DNA of 44,802 nucleotides from Deltaproteobacteria bacterium. GTDB lineage: Bacteria > Myxococcota > Myxococcia > Myxococcales > 40CM-4-68-19. The stretch's first letter is position 1. Every line of letters starts with the position of its first letter. A model generated the notes under the pieces. The model was not told the DNA's origin, made no database searches, and saw nothing but the letters and a program-made list of their open reading frames with translations. The translations under genes were made by a program, and so were the position numbers. The stretch lies in NCBI GenBank assembly GCA_005888115.1, contig VBKO01000128.1:1-44802 (forward strand). Direction: 5' to 3'. This document shows, piece by piece, positions 6,493 through 15,248 of this stretch.

Positions 6493-8241
6493 CTACACGA
6501 AGCTGGAGATCCCGTGCTGCTCCAGGGCGGCGCGGGTCGCGGCTGTGCGCTGCTCGGTCAGCTCGCTCACCAGGGCGAGGATCTGCGGGTGGGTGACCAC
6601 CAGCTCCTGGAACTGATCGCGGGGGAGCCGCAGCAGGATGGAGTTCCCCGGCGAGACGACGGTCGCGGTGGCGGGTTGGCGGGTGAGGAGCGAGATCTCG
6701 CCGAAGATCTCGCCTTCCTTGAGGTGCGCCAGATCGATCGCCTGCGCGGCGACGTCGACCGACCCGTGCAGCACCACGTACAGCCCGTCGGATTGCGCCC
6801 CTTCCTTGATCAGCATCTCGCCGGGCGCGGCCTGGCGAAGCTTGAACTTCTCCACCAGCTGCCGCCGCTCCGCCGGATCGAAGTCCTTGAAGAGGGGCGA
6901 GATCGCCATCACGTTGTTGAGCAACCGCTGCCGATAGAAGTTCTTCAGCGACTTGACCACTTGCGGGTGGTTCTTCGCCAGGTGACGCAACACCGCGTCC
7001 GACACTTCGAGCAGCTCGGTATCGTCCTCGGCCGAGACGTTCGCCGTGCGCGGAGCGCCGGAGAGGAGCGCCATCTCGCCGAAGAACGCGCCCTCCTCGA
7101 GCGTGGCGAGCTGCAGCTCCTCGTCGCCCGGCAATTTCTTCCAGATGCGGACCTTGCCCTCGACGATGACGAAGAAGCTCCGGCCCGGCTCGCCCTCTTT
7201 CAGGATCTGCTCGCCGGCTCCGTAGCGCCGGTAGGAGAGGCGGTTCACCAGCTCGACAAACGCGTCGCGCGGCAGATCGTCGAACAACGGCACGCGCGCG
7301 GGCACTTTGCGCGGCGCCGCCCGCGCGTCCGGCACGATGGCGCCGAAGGCGGCCTCCAGATCGTCGCCGCTCCCGTCGGCTTCCGGCTCCTCGGCGCGGT
7401 CAGTCGAGATCGAGAGCAGCTCGATCTCCTCCTCCGCGTCGGCGCTGAGCAGATCGGCGATGGGGCTGCCGGCCGCGAGCGACGTCGCGACCACCTCCTC
7501 GTCGTCCGGGCTCGCAGCCAGGTCCTCGGGCTCGGCCTCGAGGATGGCGTCGTCGGGCAGGTCCTGGATCTCGGCGCGGGCGGTCGGGGAGCAGGAATGC
7601 GCCTCGGGAGGTGGCGTGATGAGCGCGCCCTCCGTGTAGCCGGGGGAGAAGTTCTTCGGCGCATCGTCGAGCTCGAGGGAGTCGCCGTCCGCGCCGGCCG
7701 CCTGGATGCGATCCACCATCGCGCCGCGCTGCGCGCCGCGGGTCGGTGCGGGCGGGACCTTCCTGGTGATCTGCGGCTGTTCCGGCAACTCGATCGCGTC
7801 GGTCCCGTCCGCCGGCCCCGCACCGCCGTCCCCCCCGGCTTTCGCCGGAGTGATCCGCCCGATGGGCTTCCGCGTCGCGCCCGGCCCCGCGCTCGAAGCC
7901 GCGCCCTTGCCCAGGCGGCGCTCGTTCATTTCGGCGAGCTGCTTCTGCGCCTCGGCGTTCCGCGGATCGATCTCGAGGATCACCTTCACGGCGGCGATGG
8001 CCTTGATGAGCTGCCCCTGGTCCGCGTAGTAGCGGCCGGCGGCGTCGTACTGCGCGATGGACTTCTGCGGCTGATCCAGCTTGCGGTAGCAGTCGCCCAG
8101 CCTGAGCCGGTGCTGCACGTCCTTCGGCTCGGCCTGGACGAGGTCTTCCAGGACTTCGGCCGCCTTCTCGAACTTCGACTTCTTCAGGTACTCGGCGGCG
8201 GAGTCCTTCAGCTTGCGCGCGTCGATGGCGTCCTTGGCCAT
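6493..8241 (-). CDS. TPR protein with two cyclic-nucleotide-binding domains
   Basis: The protein has 582 residues. TPR-like helices fill about 1-115 (AAEYLKKSKFEKAAEVLEDLV, LRLGDCYRKLDQPQKSIAQYDAAG). An acidic, low-complexity linker follows to about 325, then two cyclic-nucleotide-binding domains (about 330-445 and 450-570). The first phosphate-binding cassette, FGEMALLSGAPRTANV, keeps the Glu and Arg that hold the cyclic phosphate. The second, FGEISLLTRQPATATV, has Ala at the usual Arg position and may not bind. There is no helix-turn-helix, so this is not a CRP-type regulator; it probably scaffolds partners through the TPR. It lies 94 bases after rluB on the same strand and may be the last gene of that operon. 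Confidence 0.82.
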   Translation of the reverse strand: MAKDAIDARKLKDSAAEYLKKSKFEKAAEVLEDLVQAEPKDVQHRLRLGDCYRKLDQPQKSIAQYDAAGRYYADQGQLIKAIAAVKVILEIDPRNAEAQKQLAEMNERRLGKGAASSAGPGATRKPIGRITPAKAGGDGGAGPADGTDAIELPEQPQITRKVPPAPTRGAQRGAMVDRIQAAGADGDSLELDDAPKNFSPGYTEGALITPPPEAHSCSPTARAEIQDLPDDAILEAEPEDLAASPDDEEVVATSLAAGSPIADLLSADAEEEIELLSISTDRAEEPEADGSGDDLEAAFGAIVPDARAAPRKVPARVPLFDDLPRDAFVELVNRLSYRRYGAGEQILKEGEPGRSFFVIVEGKVRIWKKLPGDEELQLATLEEGAFFGEMALLSGAPRTANVSAEDDTELLEVSDAVLRHLAKNHPQVVKSLKNFYRQRLLNNVMAISPLFKDFDPAERRQLVEKFKLRQAAPGEMLIKEGAQSDGLYVVLHGSVDVAAQAIDLAHLKEGEIFGEISLLTRQPATATVVSPGNSILLRLPRDQFQELVVTHPQILALVSELTEQRTAATRAALEQHGISSFV

Positions 8242-8335
8242 GCGCGATCTTTTTTATCCCTGCTGCACGATCCTGTCGCGTTCGGCGCCGCTCTCGCCGC
8301 GGGTGGGTGCGCGACCCGGGAAGGGGGACAGCTCC

Positions 8336-9145
8336 TCACCTGCGCCTGCCCAGCGGCGCAGGCGGACCGTGTCCGTGGCGCCGCGCGGGAAGCGCCACCG
8401 GCCGCGCGGGGCTCGGATGCGCCTTCTTCCCCGCCTGCTCGCGCAGCGCGTGCAGCTCCGCGCGGCTCAGCTCGCGGTAGTCGCCCGGCCGCAACCCTTC
8501 CACGCCGACGCCGCCGTAGTCCGCGCGGTGCAGCTTGAGCACCGGGGCGCCCACGGCCTCCATCAGCCGCTTCACCAGGTGCGGCCGCCCTTCGGAGACG
8601 ACCACCCGTACCCAGGTATTGCGCGGAGTCCGGCTCTGCACCGCCGCATCGAGCGCCCGGGCGCGCCCGTCCTCGAGCCGCACGCCCGACAAGAGGCGAT
8701 CGATCTGCTCCGGACGCGGCACTCCCGCCACCTTGGCGAGGTACGTCCGGCGCACCCCGAAACGCGGATGCATCAGCTGGTGCGCGAGCTCGCCGTCGTT
8801 GGTGACCAGCAGAGCGCCTTCGACGTCGTAGTCGAGGCGGCCCACCGGGTAGACGCGCTCGGGAATGCCCTTCAGGTACTGCGCGATGGTTGGGCGGCTT
8901 TCCGGATCGGAGAGCGTCGTCACGCACCCGGCGGGCTTGTAGAGCACGAACCAGACCTTGTCCTCGGGATCGGCGATGAGCTTCCCGTCGACGCGGATGA
9001 GGTCCTTGCGCGGATCGGCCTTGGTGCCCAGCTCCCGCACGGTCTGGCCGTTCAGGTCGACCCGCCCCTCGGCGATGAGCTGCTCGGCCTTGCGGCGCGA
9101 CGCGACGCCGGCGTGGGCGAGGATCTTCTGGAGACGCTCCTGCAT
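8336..9145 (-). CDS. rluB: 23S rRNA pseudouridine synthase, RluB/RsuA family
   Basis: The protein has about 269 residues. An N-terminal S4 RNA-binding domain (about 1-60: RLQKILAHAGVASRRKAEQLI) is followed by the RsuA/RluB/RluE/RluF catalytic domain, with the active Asp in VGRLDYDVEGALLVTNDG. The enzyme makes a pseudouridine in 23S rRNA (in Escherichia coli RluB acts on helix 80). The RluB rather than RsuA choice rests on the scpA-scpB-rluB order, which is common in bacteria. The ATG at 9145 overlaps the scpB stop (TGATG); a GTG one codon earlier (9148) is equally open. The C-terminus is a short basic, Pro-rich tail. Confidence 0.9.
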   Translation of the reverse strand: MQERLQKILAHAGVASRRKAEQLIAEGRVDLNGQTVRELGTKADPRKDLIRVDGKLIADPEDKVWFVLYKPAGCVTTLSDPESRPTIAQYLKGIPERVYPVGRLDYDVEGALLVTNDGELAHQLMHPRFGVRRTYLAKVAGVPRPEQIDRLLSGVRLEDGRARALDAAVQSRTPRNTWVRVVVSEGRPHLVKRLMEAVGAPVLKLHRADYGGVGVEGLRPGDYRELSRAELHALREQAGKKAHPSPARPVALPARRHGHGPPAPLGRRR

Positions 9146-10134
9146 CACTGGTCCGGCTTGCGCGTTGCGGCTTGCGGCTCGCCGTCTGCCGGTTGCTCGC
9201 CGGTCGTGCTCGCCGGCGCCCCGGGCGGAGCATTCGGATCGGTCGGCGGGGCCAGCACTTGCGCGGCGGCCTTGCTCCGCTCCTCCGCCGCGTCCATCGC
9301 GTCCTCGAGCTGCGAAAGGGCGGCGTCGCTCTCCGCGGTGTGCTGCGCGAGCTTCTCGGCCGCCTGCGGATCCTGCGCCAGATCGGTGAGCCCGGCGACG
9401 GGTGGGGCGGGCGTCTCCTCCTCGACGATCTTGCGGCTCTCCTCCGAGAGCTCCTGGAACTCGCGCAGGGTGGGCAGCTGGGTGAGGTCGCGCAGGTTGA
9501 AGAGCTCGAGGAATTCCCGGGTCGTGCCGTACAACAGCGGCCGGCCGGGCTCGTCCTTCTTGCCGAGGATGCGGATCAGCTTGCGCTCGAGCAGCGCCTT
9601 GGTGACCGCGCCGCAGTCGACGCCGCGCAAATCCTCCATCTCGGGCCGCGTGACCGGCTGCCGGTACGCCACGATGGCGAGCGTCTCCAGCGCCGCGCGC
9701 GTCAGCCGCATCGGCTTCACCTGCAGCATCCGGCGCACGTACGCGCTCAGCTGAGGGTCGGTGCGCAGCTGCCAGCGGCCGCCGAGGTCGAGCAGCACCG
9801 TCCCCCCCGAGCCCGGGGCGTGCTTCTGCTGCAGTGCCGCGAGGGCATCTTTCAGGTTCTGTTCGTCGAATTGGGTCGCGTCGCGCAGCGCCGCCAGGTC
9901 GAGCGGCTTGTCGGCCGCGAACAGCAACGCCTCGACGGCCGCGCGCACCCGCTCCGGCGTGGCGAACCGCGCCGCCTCGGCGAGCAGCGAGAGGTCGGTC
10001 TGCGCCGTCTGGTGCAGCTCCTGCTCGTCGGCGGGTGGCGACTCAGCCGCCTCGGGCGGTGTATCGGCCGCGCCGGGCGGCGCTCCGGCCGCTTCGCGCG
10101 GGATCTCGCCATTCCGCTCAGCCTCGGTAGTCAA
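9145..10134 (-). CDS. scpB: Segregation and condensation protein B
   Basis: The ScpB core has two winged-helix domains at about residues 55-225 (VRAAVEALLFAADKPLDL, LETLAIVAYRQPVTRPEMEDLRGVD, RPLLYGTTREFLELF). With ScpA and SMC it forms the condensin complex that compacts and segregates the chromosome. The listed ORF starts at 10206, but its first 24 codons are out-of-frame scpA sequence. I place the start at TTG 10134 (product MTTEAERNGE...), which has AAGGAG six bases upstream and overlaps the scpA end by 17 bases. The product would be 329 residues. The N-terminal ~40 and C-terminal ~100 residues are acidic, Ala/Pro-rich extensions compared with the usual ~200-residue ScpB. Confidence 0.92.
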   Translation of the reverse strand: MTTEAERNGEIPREAAGAPPGAADTPPEAAESPPADEQELHQTAQTDLSLLAEAARFATPERVRAAVEALLFAADKPLDLAALRDATQFDEQNLKDALAALQQKHAPGSGGTVLLDLGGRWQLRTDPQLSAYVRRMLQVKPMRLTRAALETLAIVAYRQPVTRPEMEDLRGVDCGAVTKALLERKLIRILGKKDEPGRPLLYGTTREFLELFNLRDLTQLPTLREFQELSEESRKIVEEETPAPPVAGLTDLAQDPQAAEKLAQHTAESDAALSQLEDAMDAAEERSKAAAQVLAPPTDPNAPPGAPASTTGEQPADGEPQAATRKPDQ

Positions 10135-10957
10135 GCTGGACTCCTTCCGGCGAGGCGTCGAAGAGCGCCTCGCTGCGGGACAGGTAGATCTCGCCGTGCC
10201 GGTCAAGCTGGTGGACCTTGATCAGCTTCAGCTTGGTCATCTCGAGCACCGCCAGGAAGGTGGGCACGACGCGGTGGCGGTCGTGCGCGCCCAGGTCGGC
10301 GAACAAGGAGGTGAAGGCGATCCGCTCGTCGTCGCGCAGCCGGTCGGTGATCGCCGAGATGCGGTCGCCGATCGAGAGGCGCTCGACGAACACTTCGTGC
10401 GGGATCTCGATCTTGCGCCGGGCCAGCACGTTGGAGAGCGCCTCGATGAGACGGTAGGCGGAGAGGTCCGGCGGCCGCAGCACCGACATGTCCTCGGGGG
10501 CGAGCGGGAGCTCCTCGCGGGCGCGGCGCGTGAACACGTCCCGACCGAGCTGCGGCTGCGCGGCCAGGTCCTGCCCGGCCATCTTGTACTTCTGGTACTC
10601 GAGCAGCCGGCGGATCAGCTCCTGGCGCGGATCCGGTCCCGGCTCGCCGTCCGCCGCGTCTTGCGACTCCTGCGGTGGCAGGAGCATGCGCGACTTGATG
10701 TGCGCCAGCGTCGCCGCCATCAGGAGATATTCGCCGGCCAGGTCGAGGTTCAGCGCGCGCGCCGCCTCCATGTACTCGAGGTAGCGGTCGGTGATGAACG
10801 CGATGGGGACGTGGAGGACGTCGAGCTTGTGCTCCTGGATGAGCGACAAGAGCAGGTCCAGCGGCCCTTCGAACTGGGGCAGCGCGACGGCGAAGCCCCC
10901 CCCTTGCGGCGCGGGCGGCGCCGCTTCCGCCGCGTTCTCTGGGATCTCCGGCTCCAC
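10118..10957 (-). CDS. scpA: Segregation and condensation protein A (kleisin)
   Basis: The protein has 279 residues. The kleisin N-terminal signature FEGPLDLLLSLIQEHKLDV lies at about residues 28-47, and the helical segment AGEYLLMAATLAHIKSRMLL follows. The C-terminal winged helix ends at LDYRG. It bridges the SMC heads and binds ScpB. The GTG start at 10957 abuts the trpS stop codon with no gap, and the end overlaps scpB by 17 bases. The trpS-scpA-scpB-rluB order therefore looks translationally coupled, and I see no internal promoter. Confidence 0.93.
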   Translation of the reverse strand: MEPEIPENAAEAAPPAPQGGGFAVALPQFEGPLDLLLSLIQEHKLDVLHVPIAFITDRYLEYMEAARALNLDLAGEYLLMAATLAHIKSRMLLPPQESQDAADGEPGPDPRQELIRRLLEYQKYKMAGQDLAAQPQLGRDVFTRRAREELPLAPEDMSVLRPPDLSAYRLIEALSNVLARRKIEIPHEVFVERLSIGDRISAITDRLRDDERIAFTSLFADLGAHDRHRVVPTFLAVLEMTKLKLIKVHQLDRHGEIYLSRSEALFDASPEGVQLDYRG

Positions 10958-11896
10958 CTACTCGAGCTTCATCGCGGCGCGGACCTTCACCATCGTCTCC
11001 TCGGCCATCGCGCGCGCCTTCTCCGTGCCGAGCCGCACCAGCTCCTCGACCCGCCCCGGCGCGCGCTCCAGCTCCTGGCGGGCGGCGCGGTGCTTCTCCA
11101 GGACCGGCAACAGGTTGAGCAGAAGCATCTTCTTGCAGTCGACGCAGCCGATACCGGCGCTGCGGCATTCGCGATCGACCAGGTCCACCGTCTCGGGAGG
11201 ACTGTACGCGCGGTGCAGGTGGTAGATGGGACACACCTCCGGATGGCCGGGGTCGTGCCGGCGCTTCCGCGCCGGGTCGGTCACCGCCACCATGATGCGC
11301 TTGCGTGCCTGCTCGGGATCCTCGCCCAGCTCGACGGCGTTCCCGTACGACTTGCTCATCTTCCGCCCGTCGAGCCCCAGGATCTTCGGGACTTCGGTCA
11401 GGTACGGGTGCGGCTCGATCAGGACCGGCTTGCCCGTAGAGCCGTACAGGTGGTTGAAGCGGCGGCCCAGCTCGCGCGCGAGCTCGAGATGCTTTTCGCG
11501 AAGCTGCTCCTGCTGTTCCTTGTAGGTCGGAACGCGCTCGAGCCAGCCGATCGGCGCCACCATCCCGAGGAGCAGGAACAGCTCGGCGTGCTGCTTGACG
11601 TGGCTCTGGACGAACAGCGTGCACCGCTGCGGATCGAGCCCGGCGGCGATCCAGTCGATGAACATCTCCCGCTGCGCCTCGGCGATCTTCGACGGATCCT
11701 TGTAGTCGGTGGTGAACGCGTGCCAGTCGGCGGAGAAGAAGAAGCACTCCGCGATCCTGGCCAGCTCGATCCAGCTCTTGATCGCGCCCTGGTAGTGGCC
11801 CAGGTGCATCCGCCCGGTGGGGCGCATCCCCGAGACGACCCTGCGCGGGACCCTGTGGGGCGCCGGTCGGCCGACCGGCGCCTCGGCTTCTGCCAT
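10958..11896 (-). CDS. trpS: Tryptophan--tRNA ligase
   Basis: The protein has 312 residues, a class I aminoacyl-tRNA synthetase that charges tRNA-Trp in the cytoplasm. The HIGH-type signature is HLGH at residues 31-34, after GMRPTGRM, and the KMSKS loop is intact (GRKMSKSYGN) in the middle of the protein. Length and motif order are normal for bacterial TrpRS. The C-terminal half has Cys residues in CRSAGIGCVDCKK, close together enough to hold a metal, though this is not established. It leads the scpA-scpB-rluB genes and abuts scpA, which is a common arrangement in Deltaproteobacteria-like genomes. Confidence 0.95.
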   Translation of the reverse strand: MAEAEAPVGRPAPHRVPRRVVSGMRPTGRMHLGHYQGAIKSWIELARIAECFFFSADWHAFTTDYKDPSKIAEAQREMFIDWIAAGLDPQRCTLFVQSHVKQHAELFLLLGMVAPIGWLERVPTYKEQQEQLREKHLELARELGRRFNHLYGSTGKPVLIEPHPYLTEVPKILGLDGRKMSKSYGNAVELGEDPEQARKRIMVAVTDPARKRRHDPGHPEVCPIYHLHRAYSPPETVDLVDRECRSAGIGCVDCKKMLLLNLLPVLEKHRAARQELERAPGRVEELVRLGTEKARAMAEETMVKVRAAMKLE

Positions 11897-11966
11897 CTCT
11901 GCACTCCCGGGCGGCTCGCGCCGCGCGAAAAGAAGTGAGGCACCCTACCCGAAGTGGTCGCCGAGG

Positions 11967-12752
11967 TCATCGGGCGACGTACTTGTCTCCGGCGAGCACG
12001 TACACGGTCGCGCGCCTCCCCGGCGTACACGAGCCGCCCGGATTGCCCTCCGGGCAGGCGGTCTCCTCCGTCACCAACAGCTTGCGGGGGAACACGCCGC
12101 CGCTGGGCTTCACCGTCCGCTCGACGACTTGCGCGGGCTCCTCCGCCGCTTCGGACGATGCCTCGCGGGTCTTCAGCTGGAAAGCCTGGACCAGCCGATC
12201 GCCGTGCGCGTCGAGAAACGCGACGCGCTCGATCGAGATGTGCACCGGTCCCGGGCAGTCGTCGATCCGGTCCTCGAGCTGCAGCGTATCGCGCCGCCGG
12301 CTGGTCAGGCGGACGAGCTTCAACAGCCGCGGCAGCCGGTCGGGGCCGCCGCACACGTCGCTCGCCGCAGCGTCGATCGAAGGGTCCTCTCCGCCGAGCT
12401 TGCAATACGCGCCGCCGCGCAAGGCCTTGAGCACCGCGATCCGCTGCGACCAGAAATGCGCATCTCCCTCGTCCGCGCAGAGCTCGAAGCGGGCGTGCAC
12501 GACCAGATCCTTGCCGCCGGTCACGCTCGCGGGGAGAAGGTCGATGCCGCGCACCACCGGCTCTTCGGCGCATTCCGCCTCCGGCGCCGCATCGCCGGGC
12601 GGCGGCACCGGGCGGAACCCGAGTTGCTCCAGGAGCTGGCCCTGCTCTTTCGATCCCGGCGCCGCTTTGAGCAGCGCCTCCTTCCATTCCTTGGGGTCTA
12701 CTTCCAGCATCCGCGGGCACGAAAGCGACGCGGCCAGCAAGAGCGCGAGCAT
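11967..12752 (-). CDS. Hypothetical exported protein, probable lipoprotein
   Basis: I do not recognise a family. The listed start at 12806 gives a hydrophilic leader; starting at the ATG at 12752 gives MLALLLAASLSCPRM, a short signal with a lipobox-like LSC, preceded by AGGA. The product would be 261 residues. The mature part has several spaced Cys residues (AECAEE, ELCADE, AYCKLGG, DVCGGP, DDCPGP, TACPEG, GSCTPG), which suggests disulfides outside the cytoplasm. It ends in a predicted beta segment (RRATVYVLAGDKYVAR). It lies between xerD and trpS on the same strand with short gaps (81 and 70 bases) and may belong to that operon. Confidence 0.6.
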   Translation of the reverse strand: MLALLLAASLSCPRMLEVDPKEWKEALLKAAPGSKEQGQLLEQLGFRPVPPPGDAAPEAECAEEPVVRGIDLLPASVTGGKDLVVHARFELCADEGDAHFWSQRIAVLKALRGGAYCKLGGEDPSIDAAASDVCGGPDRLPRLLKLVRLTSRRRDTLQLEDRIDDCPGPVHISIERVAFLDAHGDRLVQAFQLKTREASSEAAEEPAQVVERTVKPSGGVFPRKLLVTEETACPEGNPGGSCTPGRRATVYVLAGDKYVAR

Positions 12753-12833
12753 GCGATCCTGCCTACCACGGAAGGAATGGGTCCCGCTGCGCTCGCCGAA
12801 AAGCACAGGGCCGCCGGATGCGGCGGCGAGTGT

Positions 12834-13748
12834 TCAGGCGCGGGGGTGCTTCGAGAGAACGACCTTGAGGCGTTCGCGGTCGACGTGCGTGTAGATCTGC
12901 GTGGTGGCGATGTCGGCGTGCCCGAGCATCGCCTGCACGGCGCGCAGATCGGCGCCGCGCTCGAGGAGATGGGTGGCGAAGCTGTGGCGCAGGGTGTGCG
13001 GGTGGACGTCGCGCAAGCCCGCGGCGGCGGCGTAGCGGCCGAGCAGCTTCCAGAACCCTTGCCGGGTCATGCGCCGGCCGCGGTGGGTGACGAACAGGTC
13101 GCGGTTCTGCCGCGAGCGGAGCAGCGCCGTCCGGGCGCCGCGGAGATACGTCTCCAGCGCCGCCTGGGCCCGCTGGCCCACCGGCACGATGCGCTCCTTG
13201 CCACCCTTCCCGCGCACGCGGACGATGCCGAGCCGCGGGTCCACCGCCGCAAGGGGCAGCGCGACGAGCTCGGAGACGCGCAGGCCGCTGGCGTAGAGCA
13301 GCTCGAGCATGGCGCGGTCGCGCACGCCCTGCGGCGTCGCGGCGTCGGGCTGGGCGAGGAGGCGGTCCACCTCCTCGACGCCGAGGAAGTCCGGCAGCGG
13401 CCGCGACCCGCGCGAGGCTTCTACGCCCTCGGTCGGGTCGATCGGCGCCAACCCCTCCGCGCTGGCGAACCGGTGCAGCCCGCGCACCGCCGCGAGGTGG
13501 CGCGCCTGCGAGGCGCGCGACAAGCCGCGCTGCTGCAGCGACGCCACGTGCTCCAGCACCTGGATCTGCGTGACCGGGGCCAGCGCCGGCACGCCGCGCG
13601 CCGCGAGCCAGTCCAGGTATTCGCGCAGGTCGCGCGCGTACGATTCGAGCGTGGCAGGCTGCAGAGCCCGTTCGACGCGCAGGTGCGCCAGGTAGCGATC
13701 CAGCGCGTCGTCGAGCGGCCCCGGCGCTCCCGCGGTGATCTCGCTCAT
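12834..13748 (-). CDS. xerD: Tyrosine recombinase, XerD-type
   Basis: The true start is the ATG at 13748, overlapping the preceding stop by four bases; the listed ORF to 14495 adds out-of-frame sequence. The product has 304 residues. The SAM-like core-binding domain lies at about 10-95 and the catalytic domain at about 110-300. Catalytic residues are present: Arg in GLRVSELV, Lys in [19 protein letters not shown], the second His in [15 protein letters not shown], and the Tyr in that same motif. The TTQIYTHV form is nearer XerD than XerC. With a XerC partner it resolves chromosome dimers at dif. It is a housekeeping recombinase; no att-like repeats or cargo lie nearby. Confidence 0.9.
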   Translation of the reverse strand: MSEITAGAPGPLDDALDRYLAHLRVERALQPATLESYARDLREYLDWLAARGVPALAPVTQIQVLEHVASLQQRGLSRASQARHLAAVRGLHRFASAEGLAPIDPTEGVEASRGSRPLPDFLGVEEVDRLLAQPDAATPQGVRDRAMLELLYASGLRVSELVALPLAAVDPRLGIVRVRGKGGKERIVPVGQRAQAALETYLRGARTALLRSRQNRDLFVTHRGRRMTRQGFWKLLGRYAAAAGLRDVHPHTLRHSFATHLLERGADLRAVQAMLGHADIATTQIYTHVDRERLKVVLSKHPRA

Positions 13749-14395
13749 GCCAGCAGCCCCTCGATGTGTCCCTTCCCCTGCCGCAGCACCAGCGGCCGGG
13801 GTCCGGTCAGGTCGATCACGGTGGACGGCTCGTTGAGCGTCATCCCGCCGTCGAGGATCAGGTCCAGCCCGTGCCCCAGCTGCTCCTGGATGTCCGTCGC
13901 CTGCACGAGCGGCTCGTCGTCCGCGAGCGCCGCGCTGGTGGTCGCCAGGGGTCGCCCGAGGCCATGCACCAGCGCGGTCGCGACGGGAGCATCCGGGACC
14001 CGCACGCCGACGGCGCGCTGCCGGGTGAGCGCGGTTCGCGGCACCAGACGCGTGGCGGGAAGCACCACCGTGTAGGGACCCGGGAGGAGACGCCGCAGCA
14101 GGCGGAATCGATCGTTGTCGACGATGGCGTACTTCGCCACCTCGCCCAGATCGCCGCAGAGGAACGCGAACGGCTTGCGGGGATCGCGGCGCTTGAGAAG
14201 CGCCATGCGCTCGATGGCCTTCTTCTGGAAGAGATCGCAACCGATCGCGTAATACGTGTCGGTCGGGTAGCTCACCAGCCCGCCCGCATCGAGCACCGAG
14301 ACCGCGCGCGAGACGTGCCGCGGCTGCGGGTGCACCGGGTCGATCGGCTGGATGGGAGCGCGCCTCGCCACCGCGCCATGCTGAGGGCGCGCCAC
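13745..14395 (-). CDS. Sua5/YciO/YrdC family protein (L-threonylcarbamoyladenylate synthase-like, YciO type)
   Basis: The protein has 216 residues. The YrdC fold is clear: [18 protein letters not shown], the Lys/Arg-rich [40 protein letters not shown] and the [13 protein letters not shown] loop. TsaC/Sua5 enzymes make the threonylcarbamoyl-AMP used for t6A in tRNA. The N-terminal I-x-P-x-H-P-Q-x-R and GCD features are closer to YciO, whose reaction is less well established, so I do not give a gene name. The GTG at 14395 is the listed start; another GTG eight codons in is possible. It overlaps xerD (ATGA). Confidence 0.83.
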   Translation of the reverse strand: MARPQHGAVARRAPIQPIDPVHPQPRHVSRAVSVLDAGGLVSYPTDTYYAIGCDLFQKKAIERMALLKRRDPRKPFAFLCGDLGEVAKYAIVDNDRFRLLRRLLPGPYTVVLPATRLVPRTALTRQRAVGVRVPDAPVATALVHGLGRPLATTSAALADDEPLVQATDIQEQLGHGLDLILDGGMTLNEPSTVIDLTGPRPLVLRQGKGHIEGLLA

Positions 14396-14538
14396 GAGCG
14401 GCGCAAGAAATCGGGCGGCGGGCGCAGCGCCTGCCCCCGTCGGCAGCGCGGGAAGCTCCTGGGAAGTCCCGCGGCGAAGCGGACGCGGCGGCCACCAGAC
14501 AGGTGGACCGCCGCGTACCGTCGAGGCAGGAGGCCGTG

Positions 14539-14913
14539 CTACTCGCCGCGGCCCGAATTGATGCCCGCGCTGCCAGTCGGCGCCCGCCCTTCGCCTTCGC
14601 GTTCGCTCTCCTCGGTCTTCTTCGCGGCCGCGCGGCCCAGGCGCTTGCCCTGCTCGATCAACTCGCGGACCTTCTGGCCACCCTTGTGACCGATCTGCGA
14701 GTAGAACTCGGGACCGCGGCTCGCGCGCACGCTCTCTCCGCCCTTCTTGCCGATCTTCTCGTAGAACTCGTGCCCGCGCTCCGCCTTGACGGTCTCGCCG
14801 CCCTTCTTGCCGATCTGCTCGTAGAAGGCCCGGCCGCGCTCCTGCGCGACCTTCACGCCTCCCTTGCGTCCTGCCTCGGCAACCGTCATCCCGCCCTTCT
14901 TCTCGTCCGCCAT
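14539..14913 (-). CDS. KGG-repeat stress protein (GsiB/Con-10-like), copy 1
   Basis: The protein has 124 residues, built from 20-residue units of the form RG-x-x-F-Y-E-x-I-G-K-K-G-G-x-x-V-K-A-x. Units are [32 protein letters not shown] and [15 protein letters not shown], after a shared N-terminus ([15 protein letters not shown]) and before a shared end ([11 protein letters not shown]). Such KGG proteins (GsiB in Bacillus, Con-10 in fungi) are hydrophilic, probably disordered and stress-induced. A Ser/Gly/Glu tail finishes the protein. It is last of four tandem paralogues on this strand. A C-rich plus strand just upstream means the message may contain a G-quadruplex. Confidence 0.85.
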   Translation of the reverse strand: MADEKKGGMTVAEAGRKGGVKVAQERGRAFYEQIGKKGGETVKAERGHEFYEKIGKKGGESVRASRGPEFYSQIGHKGGQKVRELIEQGKRLGRAAAKKTEESEREGEGRAPTGSAGINSGRGE

Positions 14914-14939
14914 CTCCTGCCTCCGGTGGTTGGAAGGAT

Positions 14940-14966
14940 CCCCCCTCCCCTCCCCCGTCAGCCCCC
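14940..14966 (-). other. Putative G-quadruplex motif in the leader of KGG copy 1
   Basis: On the minus (coding) strand four G tracts follow one another: G5, loop CTGAC, G5, A, G4, A, G6. The tracts lie 27-53 bases upstream of the ATG of KGG copy 1 and downstream of the stop of copy 2. Very short loops favour a stable fold. Whether it forms in RNA or DNA, or controls expression, is inference. Confidence 0.5.
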
Positions 14967-14974
14967 TCGTCCCT

Positions 14975-15229
14975 CTAGATCCGTTTCTTGCCCTGCTCGA
15001 TCAGTTCCCTGACTTTCTGGCCGCCCTTGCGGCCGATCTCCTCGTAGAAGGAGGGGCCGTACTTGTCGCGCACGGCCTCTCCACCCTTGCGGCCGCCCAG
15101 CTCTCCGCCCTTGCGGCCAATCTCCTGGTAGAACCCGACGCCGCGCTCGTCGCGCACGCGCTCGCCGCCCTTGCGGCCGGCTTCGCTGACCGTCATCCCG
15201 CCCTTGCCGTTTACGCGATTGCTCGCCAT
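14975..15229 (-). CDS. KGG-repeat stress protein (GsiB/Con-10-like), copy 2
   Basis: The protein has 84 residues. It has the same plan as its neighbours: KGGMTVSEAGRKGG at the N-terminus, units DERGVGFYQEIGRKGG and DKYGPSFYEEIGRKGG, and the [14 protein letters not shown] end. An extra short ELGGRKGG insertion separates the two units. It lacks the long C-terminal tails of copies 1 and 3, so it is close to the minimum form. It is expected to be a soluble, hydrophilic, disordered protein of the dry/starvation/heat stress type; its real role in this organism is unknown. Confidence 0.83.
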   Translation of the reverse strand: MASNRVNGKGGMTVSEAGRKGGERVRDERGVGFYQEIGRKGGELGGRKGGEAVRDKYGPSFYEEIGRKGGQKVRELIEQGKKRI

Positions 15230-15248
15230 GGCCGCTCTCCCAAGTGGG

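Noticed and set aside
12834-13748. Tyrosine recombinase as a sign of an integrated element
   Set aside because: It is a XerD-type housekeeping gene inside an operon, with no att repeats, tRNA or phage genes nearby.
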